The position numbers and the translations under genes are program-made. A stretch of 64,000 nt of DNA from Streptomyces spectabilis (GTDB taxonomy: Bacteria; Actinomycetota; Actinomycetes; Streptomycetales; Streptomycetaceae): assembly GCF_008704795.1 (NCBI RefSeq), contig NZ_CP023690.1, forward strand, positions 8,628,501 through 8,692,500, read 5' to 3'. This document shows, one piece after another, positions 52,873-62,134 of this stretch; position 1 is the first letter of the stretch, and the number at the start of each line of letters is the position of its first letter. The notes under the pieces were generated by a model. The model saw only the letters and a list, made by a program, of their open reading frames with translations, was not told the origin of the DNA and searched no databases.

Positions 52873-53148
52873 TCAGCGCCGGCCGCGCGCCCGCTGGATC
52901 CGGCGCCGAGGACGCAGGCGCCCGCGGCCCCCGACGCGGTGGTCGCGGCGTTCGGGAACGGCGGGCGGCCCGGGCAGGCCCGGAACCGGTCGCACGGCGC
53001 TGCCCCGAGCGCCTCGGCCACCGGGCAGGAACCGGCCGTGGCTGAGCGGCGCCATCTGCCCGGCACGCTGGGCGTTGAGGTGCTGGATCACGTACGCCAC
53101 GCCCATGAACAGGGTCAGTATGACGCTGATGGTCAGGGCTGTGTCCAT
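52873..53148 (-). CDS. Small single-pass membrane protein
   Basis: 91 aa from ATG 53148. One hydrophobic segment at the very N-terminus (LTISVILTLFMGVAYVIQHL) followed by a basic, Pro/Gly/Arg-rich tail. It starts 5 bp after the stop of the upstream DUF5994 gene, indicating an operon. Confidence 0.6.
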   Translation of the reverse strand: MDTALTISVILTLFMGVAYVIQHLNAQRAGQMAPLSHGRFLPGGRGARGSAVRPVPGLPGPPAVPERRDHRVGGRGRLRPRRRIQRARGRR

Positions 53149-53153
53149 GACGG

Positions 53154-53732
53154 TCACCGCCCCGTTCCGGCACGGTCGGCCACGGACATGGCGGCGGAGT
53201 GGGTCGAGGACGCGCCGCCCTCGTACTCCCACGCCTCCTCGGGACCCTGTACCCGGTCGACGGACGAGTCGCCGTGGCGGACTGCCTCCGCGGCCATCAG
53301 CGCGCTCGCGGTCAGCGCCGGGCCTGCGGGGTCGCTCGCGGCGGCCATCAGCCGTGCGGCCGCCTCGGCGCCGGTACCGGGCGGGATCACCAAGAGGTCC
53401 CAGCGGCCGGCGGTGTAGGAGAGCAGCAGGACCTTGTGCGGGTCGAGCTCCGTCGTGAACCAGCCGACCTTCACCACGTGCCCGTGGACGGGCACCTTGC
53501 GCGGGATGACGGGCCAGTGGGTGGGGTTGACGGCGATGCGGGTGACACTCCCCCAGTGCGCGTCCAACACGTCGGTCAGATCGGGCAGTTCCCGCACCAG
53601 GTCGCGGGAGCGGGGCCACCAGGCGCCGTCCAGCAGGCCACGGGGCGACCCCGGGGCTTTCAGCGCGAGTCGGACGGCGGGGGCCGCAGGTTCGGTTGGG
53701 AGCTGTGGGAGGAGGCTGATGGTCGCGGACAT
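53154..53732 (-). CDS. DUF5994 family protein (copy 2)
   Basis: 192 aa from ATG 53732. Family patterns LLDGAWWPRSRDLVRELPDL, NPTHWPVIPRKVPVHGHVVK and GRWDLLVIPPGTGAEAAARLMA are clear. It is ~45 residues longer than copy 1, with an extra C-terminal tail (DRVQGPEEAWEYEGG). Function unknown. Confidence 0.88.
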   Translation of the reverse strand: MSATISLLPQLPTEPAAPAVRLALKAPGSPRGLLDGAWWPRSRDLVRELPDLTDVLDAHWGSVTRIAVNPTHWPVIPRKVPVHGHVVKVGWFTTELDPHKVLLLSYTAGRWDLLVIPPGTGAEAAARLMAAASDPAGPALTASALMAAEAVRHGDSSVDRVQGPEEAWEYEGGASSTHSAAMSVADRAGTGR

Positions 53733-54349
53733 GACGCGAACCCGTCTCCAGGCGACTGTCCGTGGACGGCGGCCCGGCGTATTTGCTCACCGAGAACGAC
53801 GTCAGCGTGGAAGCCAGTGTGCGAAATGCTCTCGACACCTCCAGGTTACTCCCTGCCCGGGCTCAACGGACCACGAGGAGCGCTCGGGTTCGCACGGCCG
53901 CCGCACCCCCGGGCGGCGACCGTGGGCGCGAGGATGCGGGCCCCTCCTTCACCGCGTCCCCACGCGAGTCCTCCGTGGCAGCGGGGTCGCGGGAGTACCC
54001 CGCACCTGGCAGGAGGACGGAGGCTGGAACCGCGGGTTGTCGGCGATACGGCCCCAGCCGGGCTTCGATGATGCCGAGCCGACTCGGGGGCTGGGAGCCA
54101 GAGGCCGATGGATGGCGGCGGTGCTCACCTCACCGGCCGACTCATCTGCCTCGTACGCAGCGTAAGGCAGGTACCTGCTGCCGTGAAGGGCGTACGACCG
54201 GCCCATTCGGGGCGCCCGTACATGACGGGGCCTCGCCCTTCGAGCGTGGGTGATCATGCGGAGCTCGCGTCCAACGTCGTGCGTCGGCGGTTGGGTGCCT
54301 GGTCGCCCTGTGGGCCAGTGCTGGCCTGCTTGGGCCCGTAAGCCGGTAC
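53733..54349. other. Intergenic, no supported gene
   Basis: About 600 bp without a credible gene. It includes the 65-bp segment 53788-53852 with a counterpart at 56416-56480. The rest is low in coding character on both strands. Confidence 0.5.
53788..53852 (+). repeat. 65-bp inverted-similarity segment, left copy
   Basis: Starts CACCGAGAACGACGTCAGCG and aligns at roughly three quarters identity, nearly gap-free, with the reverse complement of 56416-56480 (CACCGAAAGCGACGACGGC). Translated, they give EASVRNALDTSRLL and EAGARNTLGNTSVL. It could be a shared leader or a small coding start. Confidence 0.6.
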
Positions 54350-54640
54350 CGCTGGGGACGTCGCGCAGGCACCGCCTTCGTACTCCCTGCCTCGCGCGGA
54401 TCCAGCGATGGGTAGGCCGTCGGGCTGCGTGCCCGGCTCGGTCCGCGGCGACGAGCGCGCTCGCGGTCAGCGGCGGACCGTCGCAGTCGGACGCGGCCGC
54501 CATCAGGCGGGCCGCCGACTTCGCCTCGGCCTCGGGCGGGATGACGAGCAGATCTCACCGCCCGGTGCCGTAGGTAGAGCAGCAGCCAGCAGTTCACGAC
54601 CGACCAACCCGCCGTCGAGCATCGACCGGTGGCGGCCACC
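54350..54640 (-). pseudogene. DUF5994 fragment
   Basis: On the minus strand, LMAAASDCDGPPLTASALVA (in one frame) is almost identical to the copy-2 sequence LMAAASDPAGPALTASALMA; the preceding LVIPPEAE-like part is in another frame. Only the C-terminal third is recognisable, with a frameshift, so this is a decayed paralogue. Confidence 0.7.
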
Positions 54641-55079
54641 GCACCCCACAGATGCGCGGGAGCGGCCGTCCCGAGCGGCAGGAGTACGCTGACAACGTCG
54701 AGGACACGTCGTACTCCGGCGTTCGGACCAGTCTGGCCCTCGTTCCGGCCCGTCCGGAACGGGCGCTCGACGCACGCTGGGCCCCTCGTGCGCCGCCGGT
54801 CCGCTCGGCTCCAGCAGACCGCCCGCAGATCGTGTCCACCAGGGCGAGATCGCCCGATGGCCCCGCTGCCCACTCTCCATGTCCCAGCCAGTCCAAGCGC
54901 CCGTACTCACCGTCCGTGCGACTCGCATCCGCTCTCAGCGATGCCGTGACGCACCCATCGGTGACGCACCCATCGTCGAAGAGGCGCAGACCGAGACCCC
55001 GGCCGCACTGTCGTCAACGAGATCAAGGACCGCGCACGTCGCTCACTCGGCCCGGCCGTCCGGCTGCTGTGGGGGGGGG

Positions 55080-55795
55080 CGCCTGTTCCATCCCCTCGAT
55101 GTCCTGCTCGCCGCGGTGCTCTGCACCGTCACGGGCCTCGGCGTCGCCATCCTTCCCCGAGCTCCCGGCTTCGCTCGAACAGGGGAGACCGCCTTCGCCA
55201 TCACGCCTCCACCGACTGGCCGGGCGATCCTCACTCTCCGTATCGCTACGGCGCTTCTGTACGCGGCCGGTTGCGCGGACTGGTGGATGCCCACGTCGGC
55301 TGGCTGTTCCGCAACGACCGTACGCCCGCGTCGCGTTACGCTCCCGATCTGCCGGCCGACCGTGACGTCCGGACCGTGCCCCGGGCCTCCTCGGCCCTGC
55401 GTGTGCTCATCCTCGCCCTGCCCTTCGCCGCGGGGTGGCTGATCAGCGGCAGCTGGGTGTCCGCCCTGACCGCCCTGCTGTGGGCGGGACTTGTCCGTCT
55501 CGCCCTGCTCCACCACGTCACGTGGCGTGGGAACTCCCTCTGCCATGTGATCGGTGAGCGGCCGTTCCGTACCCGTGGTCACGACCGCGCCACCAACCTG
55601 TGGCCCCTGGCCCTGCTCTCGTTCGGCGAGAGCCGGCACACCCTGCACCGTGCCGACCCCACCTGCGCCCGGCACGGCGTCGACCGCGGCCAGCTCGACC
55701 CGTCCGCCGCCGTGATCCGCTTCTTCGAACGTCTCAGCTGGGTCTGGGACGTGCGCTGCCCCACCCCGGACCGTCTCGCCGCCCGCCACGCGTGA
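55080..55795 (+). pseudogene. Fatty-acid desaturase pseudogene (copy 2)
   Basis: Fragments match the intact desaturase in order: RLFHPLDVLLAAVLCTVTGL, then a deletion removing the first histidine box, RHHASTDWPGDPHSPYRYG in another frame, and from 55271 a long in-frame C-terminus (AHVGWLFRNDRTPASRYAPD through HHVTWRGNSLCHVIGERPF). The last histidine box is mutated from HNLHHAD to HTLHRAD. Two of three metal-ligand boxes are damaged, so it is inactive. Confidence 0.85.
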
Positions 55796-55828
55796 ACGCG
55801 AGCGACCGCATCCCGTTCAGGAGTTCTC

Positions 55829-56251
55829 ATGACACTTGCCCCGCCGCCCCCGCTCTCCTCGTTGTCCGCCGTCCGCCTGCGTCTGGTGTCCCAGCCGACA
55901 CAGGGCCACATGCCTCGGCGCATCGACGGCGCCTGGTGGCCCCGCTCGCCCGATCTGGTGTCCGAACTGCCCAGGCTGCTGGCCGCACTGCCGCACGCCT
56001 GGGGACAGGTCACCAGCGTTCTCGTGGACGAAGCCGTATGGTCCCCGTTCCCGGGTCGACTGCTCGTCGCCCATCAGGTCGTACGCCTGCGCCGCACGAC
56101 CACCCAGCACTCCCCGTCCACCGTCTGTCTGCTGGCGCCCGGCCGTGGCCGGTGGGACCTACGGGTGGTGCCGCCTGCCGCCACGGACGCGGAGGCCAGG
56201 CGGCTGATGGAGAGTATGGCCACTGCTTTGTGGGACAGCGTGGGGTTGTGA
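55829..56251 (+). CDS. DUF5994 family protein (copy 3)
   Basis: 140 aa from ATG 55829, 33 bp after the desaturase pseudogene. Patterns RRIDGAWWPRSPDLVSELPR, DEAVWSPFPGRLLVAHQVVR and GRWDLRVVPPAATDAEARRL are intact. It is closest to copy 1, and the gene order (desaturase then DUF5994) is the same, but inverted. Confidence 0.88.
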   Translation: MTLAPPPPLSSLSAVRLRLVSQPTQGHMPRRIDGAWWPRSPDLVSELPRLLAALPHAWGQVTSVLVDEAVWSPFPGRLLVAHQVVRLRRTTTQHSPSTVCLLAPGRGRWDLRVVPPAATDAEARRLMESMATALWDSVGL

Positions 56252-56415
56252 GTCGTAGTTCTTTGAGGGTGGCTTTCGGACCACCCCCGGGTCCGCGGCA
56301 CCCGGGCGCGGGCCTGGGGGGGGGTGTTGTCGCCGAACCCGGCTGGGCAGGCTGCACGTGCCCGGTCCGGGACCGGCCGCGCTGCCGGGACGGGGAGTCC
56401 GCTTGGACAGTCGAC

Positions 56416-56480
56416 GGAGTACGCTGGTGTTACCGAGGGTATTTCGTGCACCGGCTTCCATGCCGTCGTCGCTTTCGGTG
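56416..56480 (-). repeat. 65-bp inverted-similarity segment, right copy
   Basis: Reverse complement aligns with 53788-53852; see that entry. It abuts the TGATC repeat. Confidence 0.6.
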
Positions 56481-56503
56481 ATCTGATCTGATCTGATCTG
56501 ATC
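56479..56503. repeat. TGATC x5 tandem repeat
   Basis: Five perfect copies of the 5-mer TGATC in a non-coding region; unusual in such GC-rich DNA and prone to slippage. Confidence 0.95.
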
Positions 56504-56863
56504 TCGCCGAGCCGGCTCCGGTCGGTCCGGAGCGGGGTTCGCTTCACACCTCGTGCGTGGACCGGCTGATGGTGGACGCGGCGCGCCCGCGCACGGTGTC
56601 GCAGGCCGATCCGACCGTTTGTGTTCCGCCGACGGCGAGGTGACGGGGGCGTTCGACGTCGCGTGGTGGCCTCGCTGCCGACCGGACCGGCGCATCACGG
56701 AGTCCTCCTGGCTGAAGCGGGCGGCACGCCGGGTCGCCACAGCCTCGACAGCATCCCGAGACCCCGGCCGCATCTCAGACGACAGGCCGGGGCTCTCCCG
56801 TGCCGTGTGCTTCCCGGGCCGCTCGGGTCCGGGGCCGTCATCGACGTAAGGAAAGTGAGAACC

Positions 56864-57853
56864 ATGGGTGTTCTGATCACCGTGCTGGCGGTGTGCGCCG
56901 TGGCCGGGCTGGTCCTGCTGGCCCTGAGCCTGCACAACGTCCAGCAGTACGAGAAGGGCGTGGTCTTCCGCTTCGGGCGGCTGCTGCCGGATATCCGCGG
57001 GCCGGGCCTCCGTGTCATCCGGCCGATCGGGGACCGGATGCGGAAGGTGTCCGTACAGACCGAGGTCCTGGGCATCCCGCCGCAGGGGTCCATCACGGCC
57101 GACAACGTGACGCTCACCGTCGACGCGGTTGTCTACTTCAAGGTCATCGACCCGGTCAAGGCCCTGGTGAACGTGCGTGACTATCCTGCCGCCGTCTCCC
57201 AGATCGCCCAGACGTCGCTCCGCTCGGTCATTGGCAGGGCCGACCTGGACACGCTGCTCTCCGACCGTGACCACATCAACGCGGAACTCAAGAAGGTGAT
57301 GGACGCCCCCACCGAGGAACCCTGGGGGCTGCGCATCGAGCGCGTCGAGATCAAGGACATCGCCCTTCCGGAGTCGATGATGCGCTCGATGTCGAAGCAG
57401 GCCGAGGCCGAGCGGGAACGCCGCGCGCGGGTCATCGCCGCCGACGGAGAGTTCCAGGCGTCCCAGCGGCTGACCGATGCCGCCGCGACCATGGCCGACA
57501 CCCCCGGAGCACTCCAACTGCGCCTGTTGCAGACCGTGGTGGACGTCTCGGCCGAGAAGAACAGCACCCTCGTGATGCCGTTCCCCGTGGAGATGCTCCG
57601 CTTCTTTGAACATCAGAGCCGCCAGGGTGGGGACAGCAGTGCCGAGTCCGACGGGCGGCTCGTGCGCCGGAGCGACGGGCGTGCCGTGCTCTCCGCAGAG
57701 GCGATGATCCCGGAGCCCGCCATCCCCGCACTGGCCCACGCACGGTCGGCCTCCCTGCCTGAAGAGCTGACCGGCAGCCGTGCGGAGGTGGCCCGGGAGC
57801 GGCGGGACAACTGGCCGACGCGGCATGACGCCGAGGAAGCCTTGAGCGGTTGA
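56864..57853 (+). CDS. SPFH/band-7 (stomatin-like) membrane protein
   Basis: 329 aa from ATG 56864. N-terminal membrane segment (VLITVLAVCAVAGLVLLALS), then the SPFH domain: NVQQYEKGVVFRFGRLLPDI, RKVSVQTEVLGIPPQGSITA, TADNVTLTVDAVVYFKVIDP and SQIAQTSLRSVIGRADLDTL. A charged helical segment (MSKQAEAERERRARVIAADG) and LRLLQTVVDVSAEKNSTLV follow, as in slipins. The last ~80 residues are a variable tail. Likely a membrane-organising scaffold; the neighbouring desaturase and DUF5994 genes fit an envelope-lipid theme. Confidence 0.93.
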   Translation: MGVLITVLAVCAVAGLVLLALSLHNVQQYEKGVVFRFGRLLPDIRGPGLRVIRPIGDRMRKVSVQTEVLGIPPQGSITADNVTLTVDAVVYFKVIDPVKALVNVRDYPAAVSQIAQTSLRSVIGRADLDTLLSDRDHINAELKKVMDAPTEEPWGLRIERVEIKDIALPESMMRSMSKQAEAERERRARVIAADGEFQASQRLTDAAATMADTPGALQLRLLQTVVDVSAEKNSTLVMPFPVEMLRFFEHQSRQGGDSSAESDGRLVRRSDGRAVLSAEAMIPEPAIPALAHARSASLPEELTGSRAEVARERRDNWPTRHDAEEALSG

Positions 57854-58342
57854 CCGTTCCGGGCCGCCCGGGGTGGCGCGATCGTCCGAAGCGCGTCTGA
57901 CACGTGTTTGGCAGACATTCTGTCGTGTTGTCAGGTGGGGCGGAGTCGCTACTGTTCCCGGGTCGACCTGGGAACAGAAGCTGCCTTCTCGGCAGTCGGG
58001 CGGCGCGCAACCGGCGCCGTCTTCCAGTCATTTCCGCCTGGTCTGCCCTGACATGTCCTCGCAGTCCACCGCGCTGCACGGATACACATTCGCCGGATTC
58101 CGCAGCTCGCGTGTGGCGGGATGCGCCTCCTGGCCGCGCGTCGATTCGCGCAGTCGTGGTTTCGTTGCTTCAGCCGGGCCCGGGACGACTCGACGTACAC
58201 AGCACTCCTCGTGCTGTGAGACGAGAGGACTCCGTGGATGCCTGCCGTACCGGCTCTCGTACGTGGATTGCTGACCGCCGTCTCCCGGCTGGCAAGCCGG
58301 ACGGCCATCTCGGACCGGTGCCCCCCTCGATGCCCGCTCCCC
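57854..58342. other. Intergenic, no supported gene
   Basis: About 490 bp. A small hairpin ACAGCAC/GTGCTGT (58199-58217) lies in it. Short frames here lack family resemblance. Confidence 0.5.
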
Positions 58343-59226
58343 GATGGGGCGGGTGACAGCGGTGAGCCTGGGGACTGCGGACGCCGCCACGCTCACCCTC
58401 CGGCCCGGCCGGGGGTGCCAGGCCAAGAGAACGGGCTCCTGTCGGTCACCGCCAAGGCGGTGACCGACAGCACGGTGTCGCCGCGGCTGGTCCACCGGGC
58501 CCTTCTGGGCACTGTCCTTCGACTCGGCCCGGCACAAGGGGAGTTCGTTCTTCTGGACCAACCTCCGCCCCGCATCCTGATGGTCGCCGCAGGCAGCGGC
58601 ATCACCCCGGTCATGGGCATGCTGCGTACGCCCATGAGACGCCGAGCCCCGACCCCGGCGTCGTGCTGGTGCACAGCGCGCCCCGTACCCGGGACGGCAT
58701 CTTCCCCTCCGAACTGCACATGGCCCGAAGGCAGGTGGACTGGCTGGACTATTACGAACACCACTCCCGGCAACACGGCAGGCTCACTCCGGAAGATCTG
58801 GGGCGGCTCCGGCCCGACTGGCGGGAGCATGAGACCTGGGCCTGCGGTCCGGCCGCCGCCGCCCTGCTCGACACGGCGGAGGACCACCGGGGCCGTGAGG
58901 GCTTTGCGAGCGTCTCCATGCGGAGCGCTTCCGGCTCACGCCGGTCCGGCCGCCGGAGCTCGACGCCGACCCCGGCTGCCGGGTGATGTTCACGCGCACC
59001 GGTGCCGAGAGCACGGTGGACGCCACGCCCCCGCTTCTCGCCGTAGGCGAGTCGGCGGGTGTGGCGATGCCGTACGGATGCCGACGCGGCATCTGCTTCG
59101 GCTGCCTCACCCCACTGACTTACGGCCGCGTACGCGACCTGCGTACCGGTGAAGTCCACGAACGGACCGGCCAGATGATCCAGACCTGTGTCTCGGCGGC
59201 GGCCGGACCGCTGGCCCTTGACGCCT
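58343..59226 (+). pseudogene. Ferredoxin-reductase/ferredoxin fusion pseudogene (desaturase electron donor)
   Basis: Reads in pieces like the FAD/NAD reductase plus 2Fe-2S ferredoxin fusion that feeds electrons to DesA3-type desaturases: TADAATLTLRPGRG, GLLSVTAKAV, LGPAQGEFVLLDQPPPRILM, VAAGSGITPVMGMLRT, VDWLDYYEHHSRQHGRLTPE, ETWACGPAAAALLD and the ferredoxin cysteines in YGCRRGICFGCLTPL and QTCVSAA. These parts lie in three frames, the N-terminus is missing and an internal segment of the FAD domain is deleted. Non-functional, directly upstream of the desaturase it would serve. Confidence 0.8.
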
Positions 59227-59244
59227 GGCCACCAAGGAGTCCCC

Positions 59245-60237
59245 GTGACTGTGACCCCGCTCGATTCCACCGAGACGACCCCCGGAAAGCACCTCGGTGA
59301 GGAACTCGGTGAGGAGCTCGACCGCATCCGCTCCGAGGTCATCGCCGCGCGCGGCGCCGATGACGCCCGTTACATCCGTACCGTGATCGCCACCCAGCGC
59401 GGCCTGGAGGCGGGAGGCCGGACAGCTCTGGCCGTCTCGCTGTTCCCGCCCGCCTGGGTGGCGGGCACCGCCATGCTCTCCATTCGACCACCTGGGAGTG
59501 GGACTTCCTCACCCCCGCCGAGGCATGGAAACACACCCACAACCACCTGCATCACACCTGGACCAACGTCGTCGACCGCGACCGGGACCTCGGATACGTC
59601 GTCTTCCGGATGCGCCGACCAGCGCTGGCGCCCGCGCCATCTCGCCCAGCCGCTCTACAACCTCGTCCTCGCCCCGCTCTTCGAGTGGGGCATCGCGCTG
59701 TACGACCTGGAGCCCGATGCCGTCGCCGCGGGACGTAAGACATGGCGGTCCTTCGCGGCCGACCTGAGCGGGTTCCTCTCCAAGGCCACCCGCCAACTCG
59801 CCAAGGACTACGTCCTCTTCCCGCTGCTCGCTGGGCCCTCCGCCCTGCCCTGCCTGCTCGGCAACCTCACCGCCAACACCGTGCGCAACCTGTGGGCCAA
59901 CACCATCATCTTCTGCGGCCACTTCCCCGGTGACGTCCAGACCTTCACCGAAGAGCACATCGAGGGCGAGACGCGTGGACAGTGGTACCTGCGGCAGATC
60001 CAGGGCTCGGCCAACATCGAGGGCGGCCCGCTCTTCCACGTGCTCAGCGGCAACCTCGGCCACCAGATCGAGCACCACGCCTTCCCCGACCTGCCCAGCA
60101 ACAGCTACGCCGAGATCGCCCCGCGCGTGCGGGAACTCTGCGAGAAGTACGGCATTCCTTACGTCACCGGGCCGCTGTGGCGACAGTACGGCTCCACCTG
60201 GGGGCGCATCCTGCGCTTCGCCATACCGGGGAAATGA
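59245..60237 (+). pseudogene. DesA3-type fatty-acid desaturase pseudogene (copy 3, different subfamily)
   Basis: GTG 59245 follows AAGGAG. N-terminus (LDSTETTPGKHLGEELGEEL and RYIRTVIATQRGLEAGGRTA) and C-terminus (SANIEGGPLFHVLSGNLGHQ, IEHHAFPDLPSNSY) match the fatty-acid desaturase family. Between ~59480 and 59640 the frame is wrong: the second histidine box (WKHTHNHLHHTWTNV) is in another frame, and the first box (GHNVMHGQ-type) is absent. The final box (HQIEHH) is intact. A deletion plus frameshifts make it inactive despite a continuous reading frame. Confidence 0.8.
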
Positions 60238-60515
60238 CGTCCACAGACGGAACCCAGGTGTTCACCTGGGGAGTGAGCCCTGGTCACCGTACGCCGTGCG
60301 AGGAGACGACGTCGGAGCGGGCCGACCGTAATTTCGGCGAGCTGCTCCAGGCGCCGCGGATGGTCCAGAGCGGCCTCCAAATCCTGTTCGCGTCCTTGCT
60401 GACGCTCGCCTTGACCACCCGCTTCGCCATGCTCGACATGATGCGGCGTGCGATGTACATCACGACGTTGCTGCTCGCGGTGCTCGCGGCGTGCTGTTCA
60501 CCGCGCCGAGGGTAG
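60234..60515 (+). pseudogene. Truncated DUF6328-like protein
   Basis: ATG 60234 overlaps the desaturase stop (ATGA). 93 codons: SERADRNFGELLQAPRMVQS and GLQILFASLLTLALTTRFAM match the intact copy at 63041-63454 (ERADRNDRELLQELRVIQTR, VQILFAFPLTPAFTPRF). After LLAVLAA the frame shifts and stops early, losing the last two membrane helices, so it is probably not functional. Confidence 0.7.
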
Positions 60516-60732
60516 GTGAGGTTGACCGCGGCGGTAGGCGGGCAGATGGAAATGAGGGACCTCATGGCGCTACTGGCGGGCACCGTCACGCTGCAATCGG
60601 ATGAGGGACTGAGTCTGGTGGCGATCGGTTTCGGTACGCAGCCGCGGCATGTCAACCGGTACGGGCTTGCGCGCCGAGTTCCTGCGGCGGCTGTGCTTCC
60701 TGTTGGGCGGCAGCTTCACCGACCGGCGGGCG
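60516..60732. other. Short intergenic/degenerate stretch
   Basis: About 215 bp following the truncated DUF6328 frame. Short frames read through it but show no family resemblance, so nothing is called here. Confidence 0.4.
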
Positions 60733-61152
60733 CTACATGCGCAGCAACAACTCTGTGGTCTCCCTGTACTGCCTTAGCGCGAGCCGTAGTTCCTCCGTCT
60801 GTGCTTCAGTGTCCTGGCCCCGCCAGCCTGCACGCAGGACACGGTGCCGCTCGGCGAGGGTCGCGGTCAGCTGGGTGACGGCTTCGTCGAAGACGCCGTC
60901 GGCCTCCTCCAGGGCCTGTCGTGGGCTCTCGACGAAGGTGTTGAGGGCCTGCTGGAGCCGCATGATGAGCTTGTCCCGATCGCTTTGGGGGAGAAGCACG
61001 AGGCTGGGGGTGTGGTCGGGATCGGTGGCGCTGATGACCGGCTGATCGGGTGTGCGAGCCGGTTCGGAGCCGGGCAACTGCGAGGCATGCTGCTCGGCGA
61101 GGTTCGGCCTATCGGCCCGTGGCTGTTGTGCGCGTTCCTGGTCGTACATCAT
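60733..61152 (-). CDS. Small helical protein, coupled to the next upstream gene
   Basis: 139 aa; start ATG 61152 overlaps the stop of the upstream gene (ATGA). Contains SLVLLPQSDRDKLIMRLQQA and FVESPRQALEEADGVFDEAV; the second is very similar to FVESPHQAVAEADALLARLA in the upstream protein, so the two share a domain of unknown function that may bind a common partner. No membrane segment. Confidence 0.7.
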   Translation of the reverse strand: MMYDQERAQQPRADRPNLAEQHASQLPGSEPARTPDQPVISATDPDHTPSLVLLPQSDRDKLIMRLQQALNTFVESPRQALEEADGVFDEAVTQLTATLAERHRVLRAGWRGQDTEAQTEELRLALRQYRETTELLLRM

Positions 61153-61775
61153 CGTGTGCCAGTTCCCTTCGCGTGGCGCCGGCTTCGTGTCCGCGGTGTG
61201 TGGCTGCCGGCGTCGGGGGATTGCGGACGATGCCGGCGCGAGCCCGCCGACTGATCGGTGACCAACGCCTCGAAGAGGGGGCGGGCTTCGATCATGGCCG
61301 CCCGCATCTCCTCGGTGCCGCTCTGGCCGCGGGCGGCCGTGTGCAGGCTGCGGTAGCCGTGGACGTAGTGGGCGTGGTGGACGGAGAGCGCGGCGAGCTG
61401 CTCCTCGAACTGGTCGCCGTCGGGATAGCCACGGTCCTCTGCCAGTCGTGCGAGGAGCGCGTCGGCTTCGGCGACAGCCTGGTGCGGTGACTCGACGAAC
61501 TGCTCCTGGCGATCCGCCCATTGGGCCGCGTAGTGTGCGCGGACCTCGGGTGGCAGCGTCTGCTCATGGAGTGAAAGGTGATGCTTGACACGCTCGTCGA
61601 GTTCCCGCTCGGCCGCTTTCACGTCACCGTCGTGGCGGTCGATGGACTGCTGATACTCGGGGCCGAATCGCCGCTGCAGGCTGCGCCTGCCACCGCCGGG
61701 AGCCCGGGTGCGTCCGATGAAGAGGAGGGTGCCTGCCGCGATGACCACCACGGCGATGATCACGACGGTGATCAT
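61149..61775 (-). CDS. Membrane-anchored helical protein with shared FVESP domain
   Basis: 208 aa from ATG 61775 (GAGGG upstream). One N-terminal membrane helix (MITVVIIAVVVIAAGTLLFI), then a charged helical domain (LQRRFGPEYQQSIDRHDGDV, ERELDERVKHHLSLHEQTLP) and FVESPHQAVAEADALLARLA. This resembles conserved actinobacterial proteins of unknown function near CsbD genes. Translationally coupled to the downstream gene that carries the same FVESP segment. Confidence 0.75.
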   Translation of the reverse strand: MITVVIIAVVVIAAGTLLFIGRTRAPGGGRRSLQRRFGPEYQQSIDRHDGDVKAAERELDERVKHHLSLHEQTLPPEVRAHYAAQWADRQEQFVESPHQAVAEADALLARLAEDRGYPDGDQFEEQLAALSVHHAHYVHGYRSLHTAARGQSGTEEMRAAMIEARPLFEALVTDQSAGSRRHRPQSPDAGSHTPRTRSRRHAKGTGTR

Positions 61776-61919
61776 GGCTGCCCTCTGCGGCTCGGGCCTC
61801 GTACGCTGCTGCGCTTCATTTCTCTCAACCTCTTTTGGCCTCTTTTGAGTTGTGTGTCCTGCTGGTGTGCCTGCCGGGTGGCGTCCACGCGCCGTGAGTG
61901 CCACCCGGGGCGTTGGTGG

Positions 61920-62093
61920 TCAGCGACGGAAGGCGTTCTTGATCTTGTCGCTGGACTGCTTCAGGTTCCCTGAGATCCGGTCGGTCCTGCCCTCGCGCTG
62001 CAGTCGCCTGTTCCGGGTGGCCCGGCCGATGCGCTCGGTGATCCGGCCCTTGAGGTCCTGTGCCTTGTTCCTGAACGTCTGTCCAGTACTCAT
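61920..62093 (-). CDS. CsbD-family stress protein
   Basis: 57 aa from ATG 62093 with AAGGAC upstream. MSTGQTFRNKAQDLKGRITE then GRATRNRRLQREGRTDRISG is the CsbD signature; the family is induced by general stress, often under alternative sigma factors. Small, hydrophilic, cytoplasmic. Confidence 0.85.
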   Translation of the reverse strand: MSTGQTFRNKAQDLKGRITERIGRATRNRRLQREGRTDRISGNLKQSSDKIKNAFRR

Positions 62094-62134
62094 GGCTGTC
62101 CTTGGTTCGTCCACTGGGTGGGTGGGGCACGAGG

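Larger units (their letters stand above)
56252..56863. other. Intergenic with TGATC microsatellite
   Basis: No supported gene. Contains five perfect tandem copies of TGATC (56479-56503), the right copy of the 65-bp similarity segment, and a G-rich run near 56315. Confidence 0.6.
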
